From Craterostigma plantagineum (Eukaryota; Streptophyta; Magnoliopsida; Lamiales; Linderniaceae): DNA of 64,000 bases. Each line of letters begins with the position of its first letter. Within the stretch, counting starts at the first letter, position 1. Shown here in pieces: positions 54,623 through 64,000 of the stretch. The DNA is taken from assembly GCA_027422505.1 (NCBI GenBank), contig JAPQWV010000051.1, forward strand, positions 3,439,501-3,503,500, written 5' to 3'. Made by a program: the position numbers and the translations under genes. The notes below the pieces were generated by a model, which was not told the origin of the DNA, did no database searches, and was given only the letters and a program-made list of their open reading frames with translations.

Positions 54623-54912
54623 TTTTTTAATTTTTTATTTATTTATTTGGATTATTTCGGTCACCTCTTTGCTTACCATCAGTGCCAGTAGACACTTTCT
54701 TTTGACCTTTCAATTTCGAAAATATACGATTCATTGAAATGTTTTAATTTTTTGTTATGTTTGAATCTGATTTGGATGTCTGATTGCGATATCAGATTAG
54801 TTGTAAGGAAAATGACTTTAAAAAGAAATTTAAATTAGAAAGGGCAAAATAGTCTTTTTTCAGTCCTTTAGGGGGCGGTGACTAGGAAAAAGGGGGCGGT
54901 GAATAGCAATCC

Positions 54913-55335
54913 AGTTAAAAGAGGAGATTTCTTTGTAATAATCATGGGAACTCGCTAAGCTTTTTCGGTAATTATGATGCGAGATTTATGACTTCACTTA
55001 TTGGCACATGATATAATACTATGTTCCAAAATACCGTCGTTTAATGATATTACACGCATAAGAAATAAAGTAAAATCTCAATTTTACCCTTAATTAATTA
55101 TGCTATCTAATTTAATTTAACGATTTCTATTAAATATAAGGGGTAAAACTGGAAATAATCAATGTTTATCTTGAAAACTGTAAAACGACATGTATTTAAA
55201 AATAAAAATAAAATCTAAAACGACATATGAAACGAGTATTTGATATTTAAAAGGGGAATTTTCATTTCAGGCCCCCACATAACTATCATTTAGGATTCAG
55301 GCCCTCTTGGCAATAAATTTAGCTTTAAGGATCCA
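54913..55335. other. AT-rich intergenic stretch
   Basis: No gene seen. From about 55253 the words 'gaattttcatttcaggcccc' begin a repeat region that ends near 55640 with 'gattcgaattgaccct'-like words, possibly a MITE. Confidence 0.35.
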
Positions 55336-55550
55336 TTTTCTGCAAGTACCACTTAATTGCTCTTTCATACCAGTATGTTCAAATTTTGTAACACAAAACC
55401 ATAATTCGGTACCAGTTTATGATCATCAGATACTAGTTTATTTTCTGCAGTACCACTTCATTGCTCTGACATACCAGTATGTTGAAATTTGTAACACAAA
55501 ACGATCATTTTATACCAGTTCATATATCTTTCATACCACTTTTTACACCA
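55336..55550. repeat. Two-copy tandem repeat, 105 bp
   Basis: 'ttttctgca(a)gtaccactt.attgctc' starts at 55336 and 55441. Both copies continue with 'cataccagtatgtt.aaatt' and 'gtaacacaaaac'. Non-coding. Confidence 0.8.
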
Positions 55551-55785
55551 TACAAATAGGTCATTTAATCTAAAAAATTCTCAAAGAGTGCCTGAATTCG
55601 AAATCAAACCCTTAATGGAGCCTGATTTCGAATTGACCCTATTTAAAATGCTAATATAAAAAAAATTAATATATATTTATTTGGTTATGTAAAAAATGAA
55701 TAACATTGGAGTTGCGGTAAGAACTTACAGAACTGTGAAGTGGTTTTAACTGTTGCGCGCCATTCTTCTCCTTGTTGATGAATCA

Positions 55786-57570
55786 ATGGAGTCCCCTGCG
55801 CTATTAAGGGCTTTCAGAATCAAACCCTCGAATCTCAATTTCGCAAAATTCATTCCAATACGGTGTCGTTCCATGTCCTCTTCCTCTCCAGCTATTCACA
55901 CAGGTTAGTTTCTTCGATCGTTACACTCAGTTGTTGCTATAAATTATGCGTAAAAAGGATGCCATTAACGTCTGCTGGAGCCCACTATCACCAGCCCAGT
56001 TTGGGAATTTTGTTTTTCTGATTTGAATTTTTGAGATTTTGCTTGTTGTTGCGAATTTATCTTTTTTGTTTTCAGGCAAGAAATCTAAGGCATATGAAGG
56101 GCTGTTGTTAGACGCCGGTGGCACGCTCTTGCAGTTGGCTAAGCCTGTCGGGGAGACTTACCTGACCATCGGCAAAAAATATGGTCGAAATTTCTCGAGC
56201 TTCTTGTAATTAAGAGAAGAAGATTTGATTTTTGTCATGAATTGTTGTGTTTTCTTGCTTGCTAATTGCTTTGTGCCAATTTCTTTGTGATTCTGTGCCT
56301 TTTTCCAGGTTTGAAGCTCACTGAAGCTGAGATAAAGCAAGGTTTCAGGAGAGCTTTCTCGGCACCATGGCCAGAAAAACTTCGTTATCAGGTGCTCATC
56401 GAACTCTTTAAGTGATCGATCTTTCAAATGCTATTTGGGACATCGTTTATTTGTGTTACAAATAATTCGAGAACTATTGGTGCTAACGCTATCCGATCAC
56501 TGGCCGAACTAGTGAAGAGCACATTGGGGCGAAATATTCTTATTCAATAATGATCGATTTTTCAGTTCAATTTACTATATCTCTATCCAAAAATGATTAA
56601 CAGGGCGACGGAAAACCATTTTGGAAGCTAGTTGTATCCGAAGCCACGGGTTGTAATGATCCAAATTACTTCGAAGAAGTCTATGAGGTCATAATCTTGA
56701 GGTTCTTAAGCCCAAATAATAACACTAAACTACCTTCGACTTTATATTCTCTATGAGCGCATGCCATTTATCTCATATTTAGCTACGCTTTTTTTTTCCT
56801 CCCTCGGACAGTACTATGCTCAGGGCGAAGCGTGGCATCTTCCCCACGGAGCTTATGAGACGATGAAATTGTTGAAAGCCGATGGAGGTCAATAATAAAT
56901 TAATTCGCACTATCTGCTTTGGCGTAATGTATTACTTCATTGTTTTATTTTAAGCAAACGCTGTAATAATCAACGCCCAACGGTGCAGTTAAGCTAGCTG
57001 TTGTGTCTAACTTCGACTCTCGACTGAGGAAGCTGTTGAAGGACCTATGCGTAGTAGATCTGTGAGTCTCCATTTTCTTGGAAAACGAAACCTAATACGC
57101 TTATGATATGATAATATGCATACTGTGTGTGTGTGTGTTCTTTGACTTAGGTTTGATTCTGTGATAATTTCGTCGGAGGTGGGCTATGAAAAACCCGACG
57201 AGAGGATATTCAAAGCTGCTTTAGGTATATATGGGGACACACTAGAGTACAGGGAAAAAAATTTTTGCTTGATGGGATTTTTTTTTTTATTTCGATTAGT
57301 AATGAATATACATTGCAGATGAAATGTCGGTAGATGCCAGCAAAGCAGTTCATGTCGGGGACGACGAAAAGGCTGACAAGGCGGGCGCTAACGCAGTTGG
57401 AGTTGAATGCTGGTGAGAGTTATTACATTAACAACACAACGCAATAATAAATAGCGCAAACTCTCTTATGATTTTGAAATGACGTTCTGATGGCGTCATG
57501 TAGGTTGTGGGGATCGGATGTGAAGTACTTCTCGGAGATTCGAGATCGAATTCTCTCGGGTGAGTCTTGA
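55786..57570 (+). CDS. HAD-superfamily hydrolase, nine exons, 258 aa, probable organelle transit peptide
   Basis: Exons are 55786-55903, 56076-56183, 56309-56391, 56604-56687, 56812-56887, 56989-57061, 57151-57224, 57319-57412 and 57504-57570, with GT-AG introns; the frame is kept. Residues 1-39 are Arg/Ser-rich like a transit peptide, though the second ATG ([10 protein letters not shown]) could start a cytosolic form. HAD motifs: [13 protein letters not shown], with the nucleophile Asp but Gly where the second Asp is usual; [26 protein letters not shown] with the Lys; [15 protein letters not shown]. The overall shape is like HDHD3-type proteins. Loss of the second motif I Asp is known in some plant members and may alter or abolish phosphatase activity. 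The substrate is unknown. Confidence 0.92.
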
Positions 57571-58452
57571 GTTTTTTGCTTATAGTTTTTGAAGGGAAAA
57601 AAAAAAATTATTTACCTTGGATAAGTAAATAAATGTGCTTGTTGAGCATAGAGGCACAAATAAATGATTTATATCGAAAATTAGGGGTGAACGATGACTC
57701 GAACTGCCGCGATTGAAGCTCATGTTGATGTTGACATTAATCGTTACTGTTCGACTCCGAACCTGACGTCGTAGAAAAAAAAATCTGAAAAGTATTTTAG
57801 AATGATGCTAAAAGATGGGTTTTTGAGGAGGAAGAATTAATTAAAACTGAAAAGTATCTGTAATTTGAAAAATTATAAACTTAGAAAAAATATATACATA
57901 ATAGAAATTTAAGGTCACTCCTGTTTAGGGCTATTATTCCCCAATCCACGTGGAAATCAATCCGATTTCTTTGAAATTTTCGACGCGTCGTCAGAATTTT
58001 TTTTTTTTTTTTTATGACGTGTAGGTGTAGAGCGAGGTTGGTTATAATAAATCATTTATTAAATGTGCATTTCCTCCCCTTTGAAATTATTCACCGATCC
58101 TCGCGGAAGATGCGAAACATCATTATGGCCTATATATTCAGGGCAGAATCCATTCAACGTCTCGAGAGAGAAAAACGCAAATTGGCGCAAGCAAACGTTG
58201 ATGTGCCGAATATGCGTAGAAACTCAGCTTTTTCGAGCGCTCTTCTTATAGAATTCGAATTGGTTTCTGAAACAAAATGTCGACATTCGAGGTCGATTAT
58301 CTTCTTCGTCGACTCTCATGGTATCTTCTTTGAACGATCAATATAAAAAAAAAAATCCTAATAAAACGAAGACATTCATTATATTACGAAACCTTTCGAA
58401 GATCAAACCCAACCCTCTAACATCATAAAAGAATCTAAGGATGATCCATCAG
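57571..58452. other. Intergenic stretch after the HAD gene
   Basis: AT-rich. A plus-strand frame at 58014-58346 has no recognisable motif and is not supported as a gene. Confidence 0.4.
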
Positions 58453-58714
58453 TTACGGCATTTCGAAGCGACAAATAGGGCAAAAGCGACTCCTATGAAG
58501 CCACTCTTTAATGCATCCGTCATGGAACATATGCATACAAGGCATATGGAATAACGCACGTCCCATAGCAGCTAATCCTACGTTTCTCCAACAAATTTAT
58601 CGAAGATTCCAAAGCGCCATCCCCGACGCTGCTCTCTTCTCCAGACTCCATTTGCGCCACAAAATCCAACTAGAATTCCTCGTGAAATCGCTCGCTATCA
58701 GCCACTACGCTCAT
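58453..58714 (-). pseudogene. Broken RING-H2 finger gene
   Basis: The minus-strand end reads [20 protein letters not shown] then [15 protein letters not shown] and TAA (58453), the second half of a RING-H2 finger (PCxHxFHxxCI..W..CPxCR). Upstream, another frame gives [20 protein letters not shown] then LEKRRISC, like the linker before such fingers. An earlier ATG (58714) runs into TAG. The first Cys pair is missing at the frame change. It is a decayed E3 ligase-like copy. Confidence 0.75.
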
Positions 58715-59828
58715 ATTTACAGAAAACGACGTCTTTGCTGCTCTGAGCCATCGTTGCGCTTACGACTGCTTGCTCGACACATCGCATAATAGGCAGTTCC
58801 CTTCGGTGAATGGCCGAAGGGACCCAACTTGCGAGCTTTCTCCTTATTATTTTTCCGCTCTTTTTTGCCTCAAGAACGTCTGAAGGTCGAGCGTTACCGT
58901 GCACTTTACTTCTTGGGGAGTTTGTATGGTTCTTAGGAGGCGTGGGATCGCTGAATCTCGGCCCTTTATGAGCTCCTTATTGTTTACTGGGCATGAGAAA
59001 TTGAAGACAATTTGCATTTCCGGCGAGCCGTTTCTAGGGTTTATGATTTCGGTGGAAGTGTATTATGAGCTTTGTTCTAAGAGATCGGAGGGCTTATGTC
59101 GTCGAAGTGATACGGTTCGTTGATTTCGTAGAAAACTTCTTCCATAGTTTTTCTCTTTATGTATGTGTATATATAGTTAAGTTGATGAATTAATTCGCTG
59201 TGTAATAGAACTCGAATTGGTTTTGGAAAAAAGGAATGTTGATAGTTGAGGTTTAATGTTCTTCCATCATTGGTGATTATCGGGGGATTTTCTTTTAAAT
59301 GAGTAATCGTTTCAATTGTAGTAAATGAATATAGGGACTTGTATTTGAGATTTTGCCTTAATTGATATTCTTTGATCAAATCTTATCCGATCCATGTTCT
59401 TCATAAGTGATGAGTACGTAAAGATATGTTCTCCTGAAAATTGATTCCACGACATGTGCTTTGCATAATACATGCTTGTGATTTTGTTGCATATTATTAT
59501 ATTTAGTAAGGCGTATGATTTATTATCGATATGTGAATTGATGCTACAAAAAATTGAATCGACTTAAGAAGGTTTTTTTTTCGCTTGCTTTTTGAAGATT
59601 AGATAAATTGTTGCATTTTCGGTAGTTAATTTATATTTCACCTCTATTATGATTATATTTAATATCTTATTTGAATTATTAAGTCTCTCTACTTCACCAC
59701 AACTTAGATCCATGATTCCCAATCCATTTGGGAAGCAATCCTATGTTGAATTTGTCGACTCATCATTGAAAATTTGAAAAGTTTTGATTTCTTGGCGGTG
59801 TGTCGAAAATCCAACAAATGTTGAGTAT
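58715..59828. other. Intergenic stretch, no gene supported
   Basis: A plus-strand frame at 58899-59123 shows no recognisable motif. The rest is AT-rich. Confidence 0.4.
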
Positions 59829-62800
59829 CTTATATATCTAAGGAAATGTGGGTTTAACCACAAGTTGCCACGTGTCATCTCAAATAAATATTTCCACTAA
59901 ATATTTTATTTTATTTTTAACAGAAAAAGGGAGTCGTGCCTTTACAAATACAAAAACTGATCAACCCACATTTTCCATAGAAACAAGAACCGTACCCTTT
60001 CAAATAAATAAACTGCACAACCCACGTTATTGGATAACTACTTCTCAATATATACCGTTAAAACTTCCTATAAGTTGCTACATATATAAAACTTTACAAT
60101 GTTCGTTATTATAAAACTTGCTACATATATAAATATATCACTATTCATGTTTCGATTGGATGCGTGTGATTTTGTTTGATGGCCGTGGTATAATAATCTG
60201 AATACTCCAATATTATTTGCTATGATGCATTTTGTATTTTTTTTAATGATTCACACATTAAAGAAATATACACGTATTTCGAATTATAAATTATGAATAA
60301 AATATCATTTATTAATCCAATTTCATCAATTTACTTCATAAATACATTTCAGGAACTTATCTCAAACTCCGCGCGGTTATTCTACCTTCTTCCCTCTTTT
60401 AATATTTTCGACGGTGCTTGGTATCCAACTGTTCTATCCAGGTATGTTCCTTTTGTTTTGATTTTTATTGAGTTATAAAAATAGAAACAAGATTTGAAAG
60501 ATTCCGTGGTACTTTATTTGTTTCGATATTTTTATGAAAAATGTAATCAAGTTGTGTGATTTGTATGTAACGATCTTTTTATGAATAATGTAGTCATTCC
60601 TGTGATGCCATAGTTTCCACGTTGTTTGGTTCGATTATGTATAGGAATAATATTTGTAATCTTCAAAAATTGATTATTTAAATTAAATTATAGACCTGTT
60701 CTATTCACTACCACCCACACATCCATTGAAAATAGTTCGCTACAATTTTTTATGTCTCACGTTTACTTTATTTTGGGAATTTGTCATTGTTATTATAAAA
60801 TTTAAACTTTAATCACTTAATCATTTATACGTTGAGGTTTTCCACTACTTACTTTTCATTTGTTTTTGAATGATTAAGTTATGATTAAACACTACTCACT
60901 TCTACTTCAATTGTTTATCAAATATCGGATTCCTCATTATTAGTCATATAGAGTGTTGATATATGACTTTTGCTATGCGTTATATTGTCTGGAAGTGGGC
61001 CCCACCATGGGTTTTGGAAATCAAAAGTATACTGCGTCGATATGATTTTTGTGTGCAAGGAAGAAAATTCTTATATATCTAAGGAAATGTGGGTTTAACC
61101 ACAAGCTGCCACGTGTCCTCTCAAATAAATATTTCCACTAAATATTTTATTTATTTTTTTAACAGAAAAAGGGAGTCGTACCTTTACAAATACAAAAACT
61201 GATCAATCCACATTTTCCATAGAAACAAGAACCGTACCCTTTCAAATAAATAAACTGCACAACCCATGTTATTGGATAACTACTTCTCAATATATACCAT
61301 TAAAACTTCCTATAAGTTGCTACATATATAAAACTTTACAATGTTCGTTATTATAAAACTTGCTACATATATAAATATATCACTATTTCATGTTTCGATT
61401 GGATGCGTGTGATTTTGTTTGATGGCCGTTGTATAATAATCTGAATACTCCAATATTATTTGCTATGATGCATTTTGTATTTTTTTTTAATGATTCACAC
61501 ATTAAAGAAATATACACGTATTTCGAATTATAAATTATGAATAAAATATCATTTATTAATCCAATTTCATCAATTTACTTCATAAATACATTTCAGGAAC
61601 TTATCTCAAACTCCGCGCGGTTATTCTACCTTCTTCCCTCTTTTAATATTTTCGACGGTGCTTGGTATCCAACTGTTCTATCCAGGTATGTTCCTTTTGT
61701 TTTGATTTTTATTGAGTTATAAAAATAGAAACAAGATTTGAAAGATGTTTCCGTGGTACTTTATTTGTTTCGATATTTTTATGAAAAATGTAATCAAGTT
61801 GTGTGATTTGTATGTAACGATCTTTTTATGAATAATGTAGTCATTCCTGTGATGCCATAGTTTCCACGTTGTTTGGTTCGATTATGTATAGGAATAATAT
61901 TTGTAATCTTCAAAAATTGATTATTTAAATTAAATTATAGACCTGTTCTATTCACTACCACCCACACATCCATTGAAAATAGTTCGCTACAATTTTTTAT
62001 GTCTCACGTTTACTTTATTTTGGGAATTTGTCATTGTTATTATAAAATTTAAACTTTAATCACTTAATCATTTATACGTTGAGGTTTTCCACTACTTACT
62101 TTTCATTTGTTTTTGAATGATTAAGTTATGATTAAACACTACTCACTTCTACTTCAATTGTTTATCAAATATCGGATTCCTCATTATTAGTCATATAGAG
62201 TGTTGATATATGACTTTTGCTATGCGTTATATTGTCAAAGATTGGAAGTGGGCCCCACCATGGGTTTTGGAAATCAAAAGTATACTGCATCGAGATGATT
62301 TTTGTGTGCAAGGAAGAAAATTCTTATATATCTAAGGAAATGTGGGTTTAACCACAAGCTGCCACGTGTCCCTCAAATAAATATTTCCACTAAATATTTT
62401 ATTTATTTTTTTAACAGAAAAAGGCAGTCGTACCTTTACAAATACAAAAACTGATCAACCCACATTTTCCATAGAAACAAGAAGCGTACCCTTTCAAATA
62501 AATAAACTGCACAACCCACGTTATTGGATAACTACTTCTCAATATATACCATTAAAACTTCCTATAAGTTGCTACATATATAAAACCTTACAATGTTCGT
62601 TATTATAAAACTTGCTACATATATAAATATATCACTATTTCATGTTTCGATTGGATGCGTGTGATTTGGTTTGATGGCCGTTGTATAATCATCTGAATAC
62701 TCCAATATTATTTGCTATGATGCATTTTGTATTTTTTTTTTAATGATTCACACATTAAAGAAATATACACGTATTTCGAATTATAAATTATGAATAAAAT

Positions 62801-63578
62801 ATCATTTATTAATCCAATTTCATCAATTTACTTCATAAATACATTTCAGGAACTTATCTCAAACTCCGCGCGGTTATTCTACCTTCTTCCCTCTTTTAAT
62901 ATTTTCGACGGTGCTTGGTATCCAACTGTTCTATCCAGGTATGTTCCTTTTGTTTTGATTTTTATTGAGTTATAAAAATAGAAACAAGATTTGAAAGATG
63001 TTTCCGTGGTACTTTATTTGTTTCGATATTTTTATGAAAAATGTAGTCAAGTTGTGTGATTTGTATGTAACGATCTTTTTATGAATAATGTAGTCATTCC
63101 TGTGATGCCATAGTTTCCACATGTTGTTGGGTTCGATTATGTATAGGAATAATATTTGTAATCTTCAAAAATTGATTATTTAAATTAAATTATAGACCTG
63201 TTCTATTCACTACCACCCACACATCCATTGAAAATAGTTCGCTACAATTTTTTATGTCTCACGTTTACTTTATTTTGGAAATTTGTCATTGTTATTATAA
63301 AATTTAAACTTTAATCACTTAATCATTTATACGTTGAGGTTTTCCACTACTTACTTTTCATTTGTTTTTGAATGATTAAGTTATGATTAAACACTACTCA
63401 CTTCTACTTCAATTGTTTATCAAATATCGGATTCCTCATTATCAGTCATATAGAGTGTTGATATATGACTTTTGCTATGCGTTATATTGTCAAGAATTGG
63501 AAGTGGGCCCCACCATGGGTTTTGGAAATCAAAAGTATACTGCGTCGAGATGATTTTTGTGTGCAAGGAAGAAAATTC
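59829..63578. repeat. Three tandem units of about 1.25 kb, nearly identical
   Basis: Units start with 'cttatatatctaaggaaatg' at 59829, 61070 and 62323, and the last ends 'gtgcaaggaagaaaattc' near 63578. Differences are a few substitutions and short indels, so amplification is recent. A 61-codon frame (60293, 61537, 62790) is identical in all three. Within it a segment of about 95 bp is bracketed by 'acatttcag' and 'caggtatgt', like an exon. The last roughly 120 bp of each unit look like an LTR start. Confidence 0.95.
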
Positions 63579-63976
63579 CATTTTGCTTTTGCTTTATTCA
63601 CGTTCGTTAGTCAGCGATTTGAGCAGCCTTATTTTTCTTTAATTCACATGACGGAGCAAGGCAGTACTTCGCCTATAAATAGGCTTATTCAGCGAAGGAT
63701 AAATACTACACCACAACACAGATCTTCGTCATATCTGATTATTTTCTGTAGCCTACTCCTTATATTATTGTAGCTATTTTTGTACCACGTCAGCGTACGT
63801 GTTTGTAATATCTCCACATAATAAAGAAGTTCTACCCTCCGGCCCGTGGACGTAGGTCATTCTGACCGAACCACGTAAATCTCGTGTCTCTGTCCAAATT
63901 TATTTTTTGTCTCTATTAGTTATTATCGTCATTTTTCGGGAAAAATAATTATCGGGGATTTCCGCATATCCTAACA
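63456..63976 (+). mobile_element. 5' LTR of a retrotransposon running off the window
   Basis: The right end CCTAACA (63976) is followed by the primer-binding site. A TATA box 'cctataaatagg' lies near 63673 and 'aataaag' near 63820. The left end could be TGTTGATATATG at 63456 (LTR of about 521 bp). It could also be TGTTGAGTATC at 59819, which would make the tandem array part of a 4.16 kb LTR. Both begin TGTTGA and both fit TG..CA. Confidence 0.6.
63673..63681 (+). promoter_or_regulatory. TATA box of the terminal LTR
   Basis: 'CTATAAATA' in 'cgcctataaataggc', followed about 30 bp later by an A-rich start region and at 63820 by 'aataaag', a normal U3-R layout. Confidence 0.55.
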
Positions 63977-63979
63977 AAT

Positions 63980-63991
63980 TGGTATCAGAGC
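63980..63991 (+). other. Primer-binding site, initiator Met tRNA type
   Basis: TGGTATCAGAGC, a perfect match to the common plant site, three bases after the LTR end. The internal region begins here and leaves the window. Confidence 0.9.
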
Positions 63992-64000
63992 CAACCCGAT

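Larger units (their letters stand above)
51449..54912. mobile_element. Terminal-inverted-repeat element filled with satellite DNA, 3.46 kb
   Basis: The left end GGGAGTTACTATTTACCGCC (51449) and right end (to 54912) match inverted over about 90 bp. This includes 'accgccccctttttactagt' against its complement and 'ctgaaaaaagac..ttttgccctt'. Flanks AATTAGGAG and AGTTAAAAG match at six of nine places, so a decayed Mutator-type duplication is possible but unproved. Inside, from left: a 33-bp repeat array with an inversion, a 13-bp satellite with two captured coding scraps, a 390-bp tandem duplication, more 13-bp satellite, and a hairpin of about 240 bp. No transposase. Confidence 0.7.

Noticed and set aside
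58899..59123. 74-codon plus-strand frame, MHFTSWGVCMVL..
   Set aside because: No family pattern, no supporting splice structure; chance frame in intergenic DNA.
1..64000. tRNA, rRNA or snoRNA genes
   Set aside because: I scanned for tRNA arm motifs and rRNA-like blocks by eye and saw only primer-binding-site complements of tRNAs. A covariance search would be needed to exclude small RNA genes.

Overview
This is a window of nuclear DNA from a flowering plant, probably a eudicot. Genes have spliced GT-AG introns, AT-rich intergenic DNA, plant-specific or plastid-targeted products, and dense plant transposons (Tat-type Ty3/gypsy, copia, hAT, Mutator). Nothing in it identifies the species.

Host genes are few and widely spaced. 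They are a plastid-division MinE homologue with a one-base frameshift (371-945, +), the translation factor eIF5A (16391-17637, +), a plastid-type protein of probable DUF3110 family (20354-21753, +), a PP2C protein phosphatase with an N-terminal hydrophobic segment (34700-37126, +), a GCK-domain protein (50742-51254, -) and a probably plastid-targeted HAD-family hydrolase (55786-57570, +). A broken RING-H2 copy lies at 58.5-58.7 kb (-). Exon chains were worked out by hand; in each spliced gene the summed exon lengths keep the frame.

Most of the rest is mobile DNA. The main element is a complete 13.19 kb Tat-lineage retrotransposon (2316-15505). Its 733-bp LTRs read as identical, it has a 5-bp target duplication, a single uninterrupted gag-pol with two RNase H domains, and two divergent antisense three-exon genes with their own TATA boxes. 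It sits inside an older 644-bp hAT-type element that has its own 8-bp target duplication. At 30.4-34.7 kb lie two Mutator-like elements with long inverted termini, the second containing a nested solo LTR, and a hAT element ending 34 bp before the phosphatase ATG. From 38 to 47.3 kb there are minus-strand remains of a copia element (split by a hAT MITE), an unrecognised LTR element and the LTR plus gag of a chromovirus-like element.

The right part is repeat-rich: two head-to-head hAT MITEs (49.15-50.29 kb), a 3.46 kb terminal-inverted-repeat unit filled with 33-bp and 13-bp satellites and a hairpin (51.45-54.91 kb), and three nearly identical 1.25 kb tandem units (59.83-63.58 kb) running into an LTR whose primer-binding site is cut by the window edge.

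The strongest candidates for undescribed biology are the duplicated antisense spliced genes of the Tat element, the Mutator-like element pairing a GRF zinc-finger head with a transposase head, the satellite-carrying inverted-repeat unit, and an inverted copy of a gene's first 53 coding bases 0.9 kb upstream of that gene.
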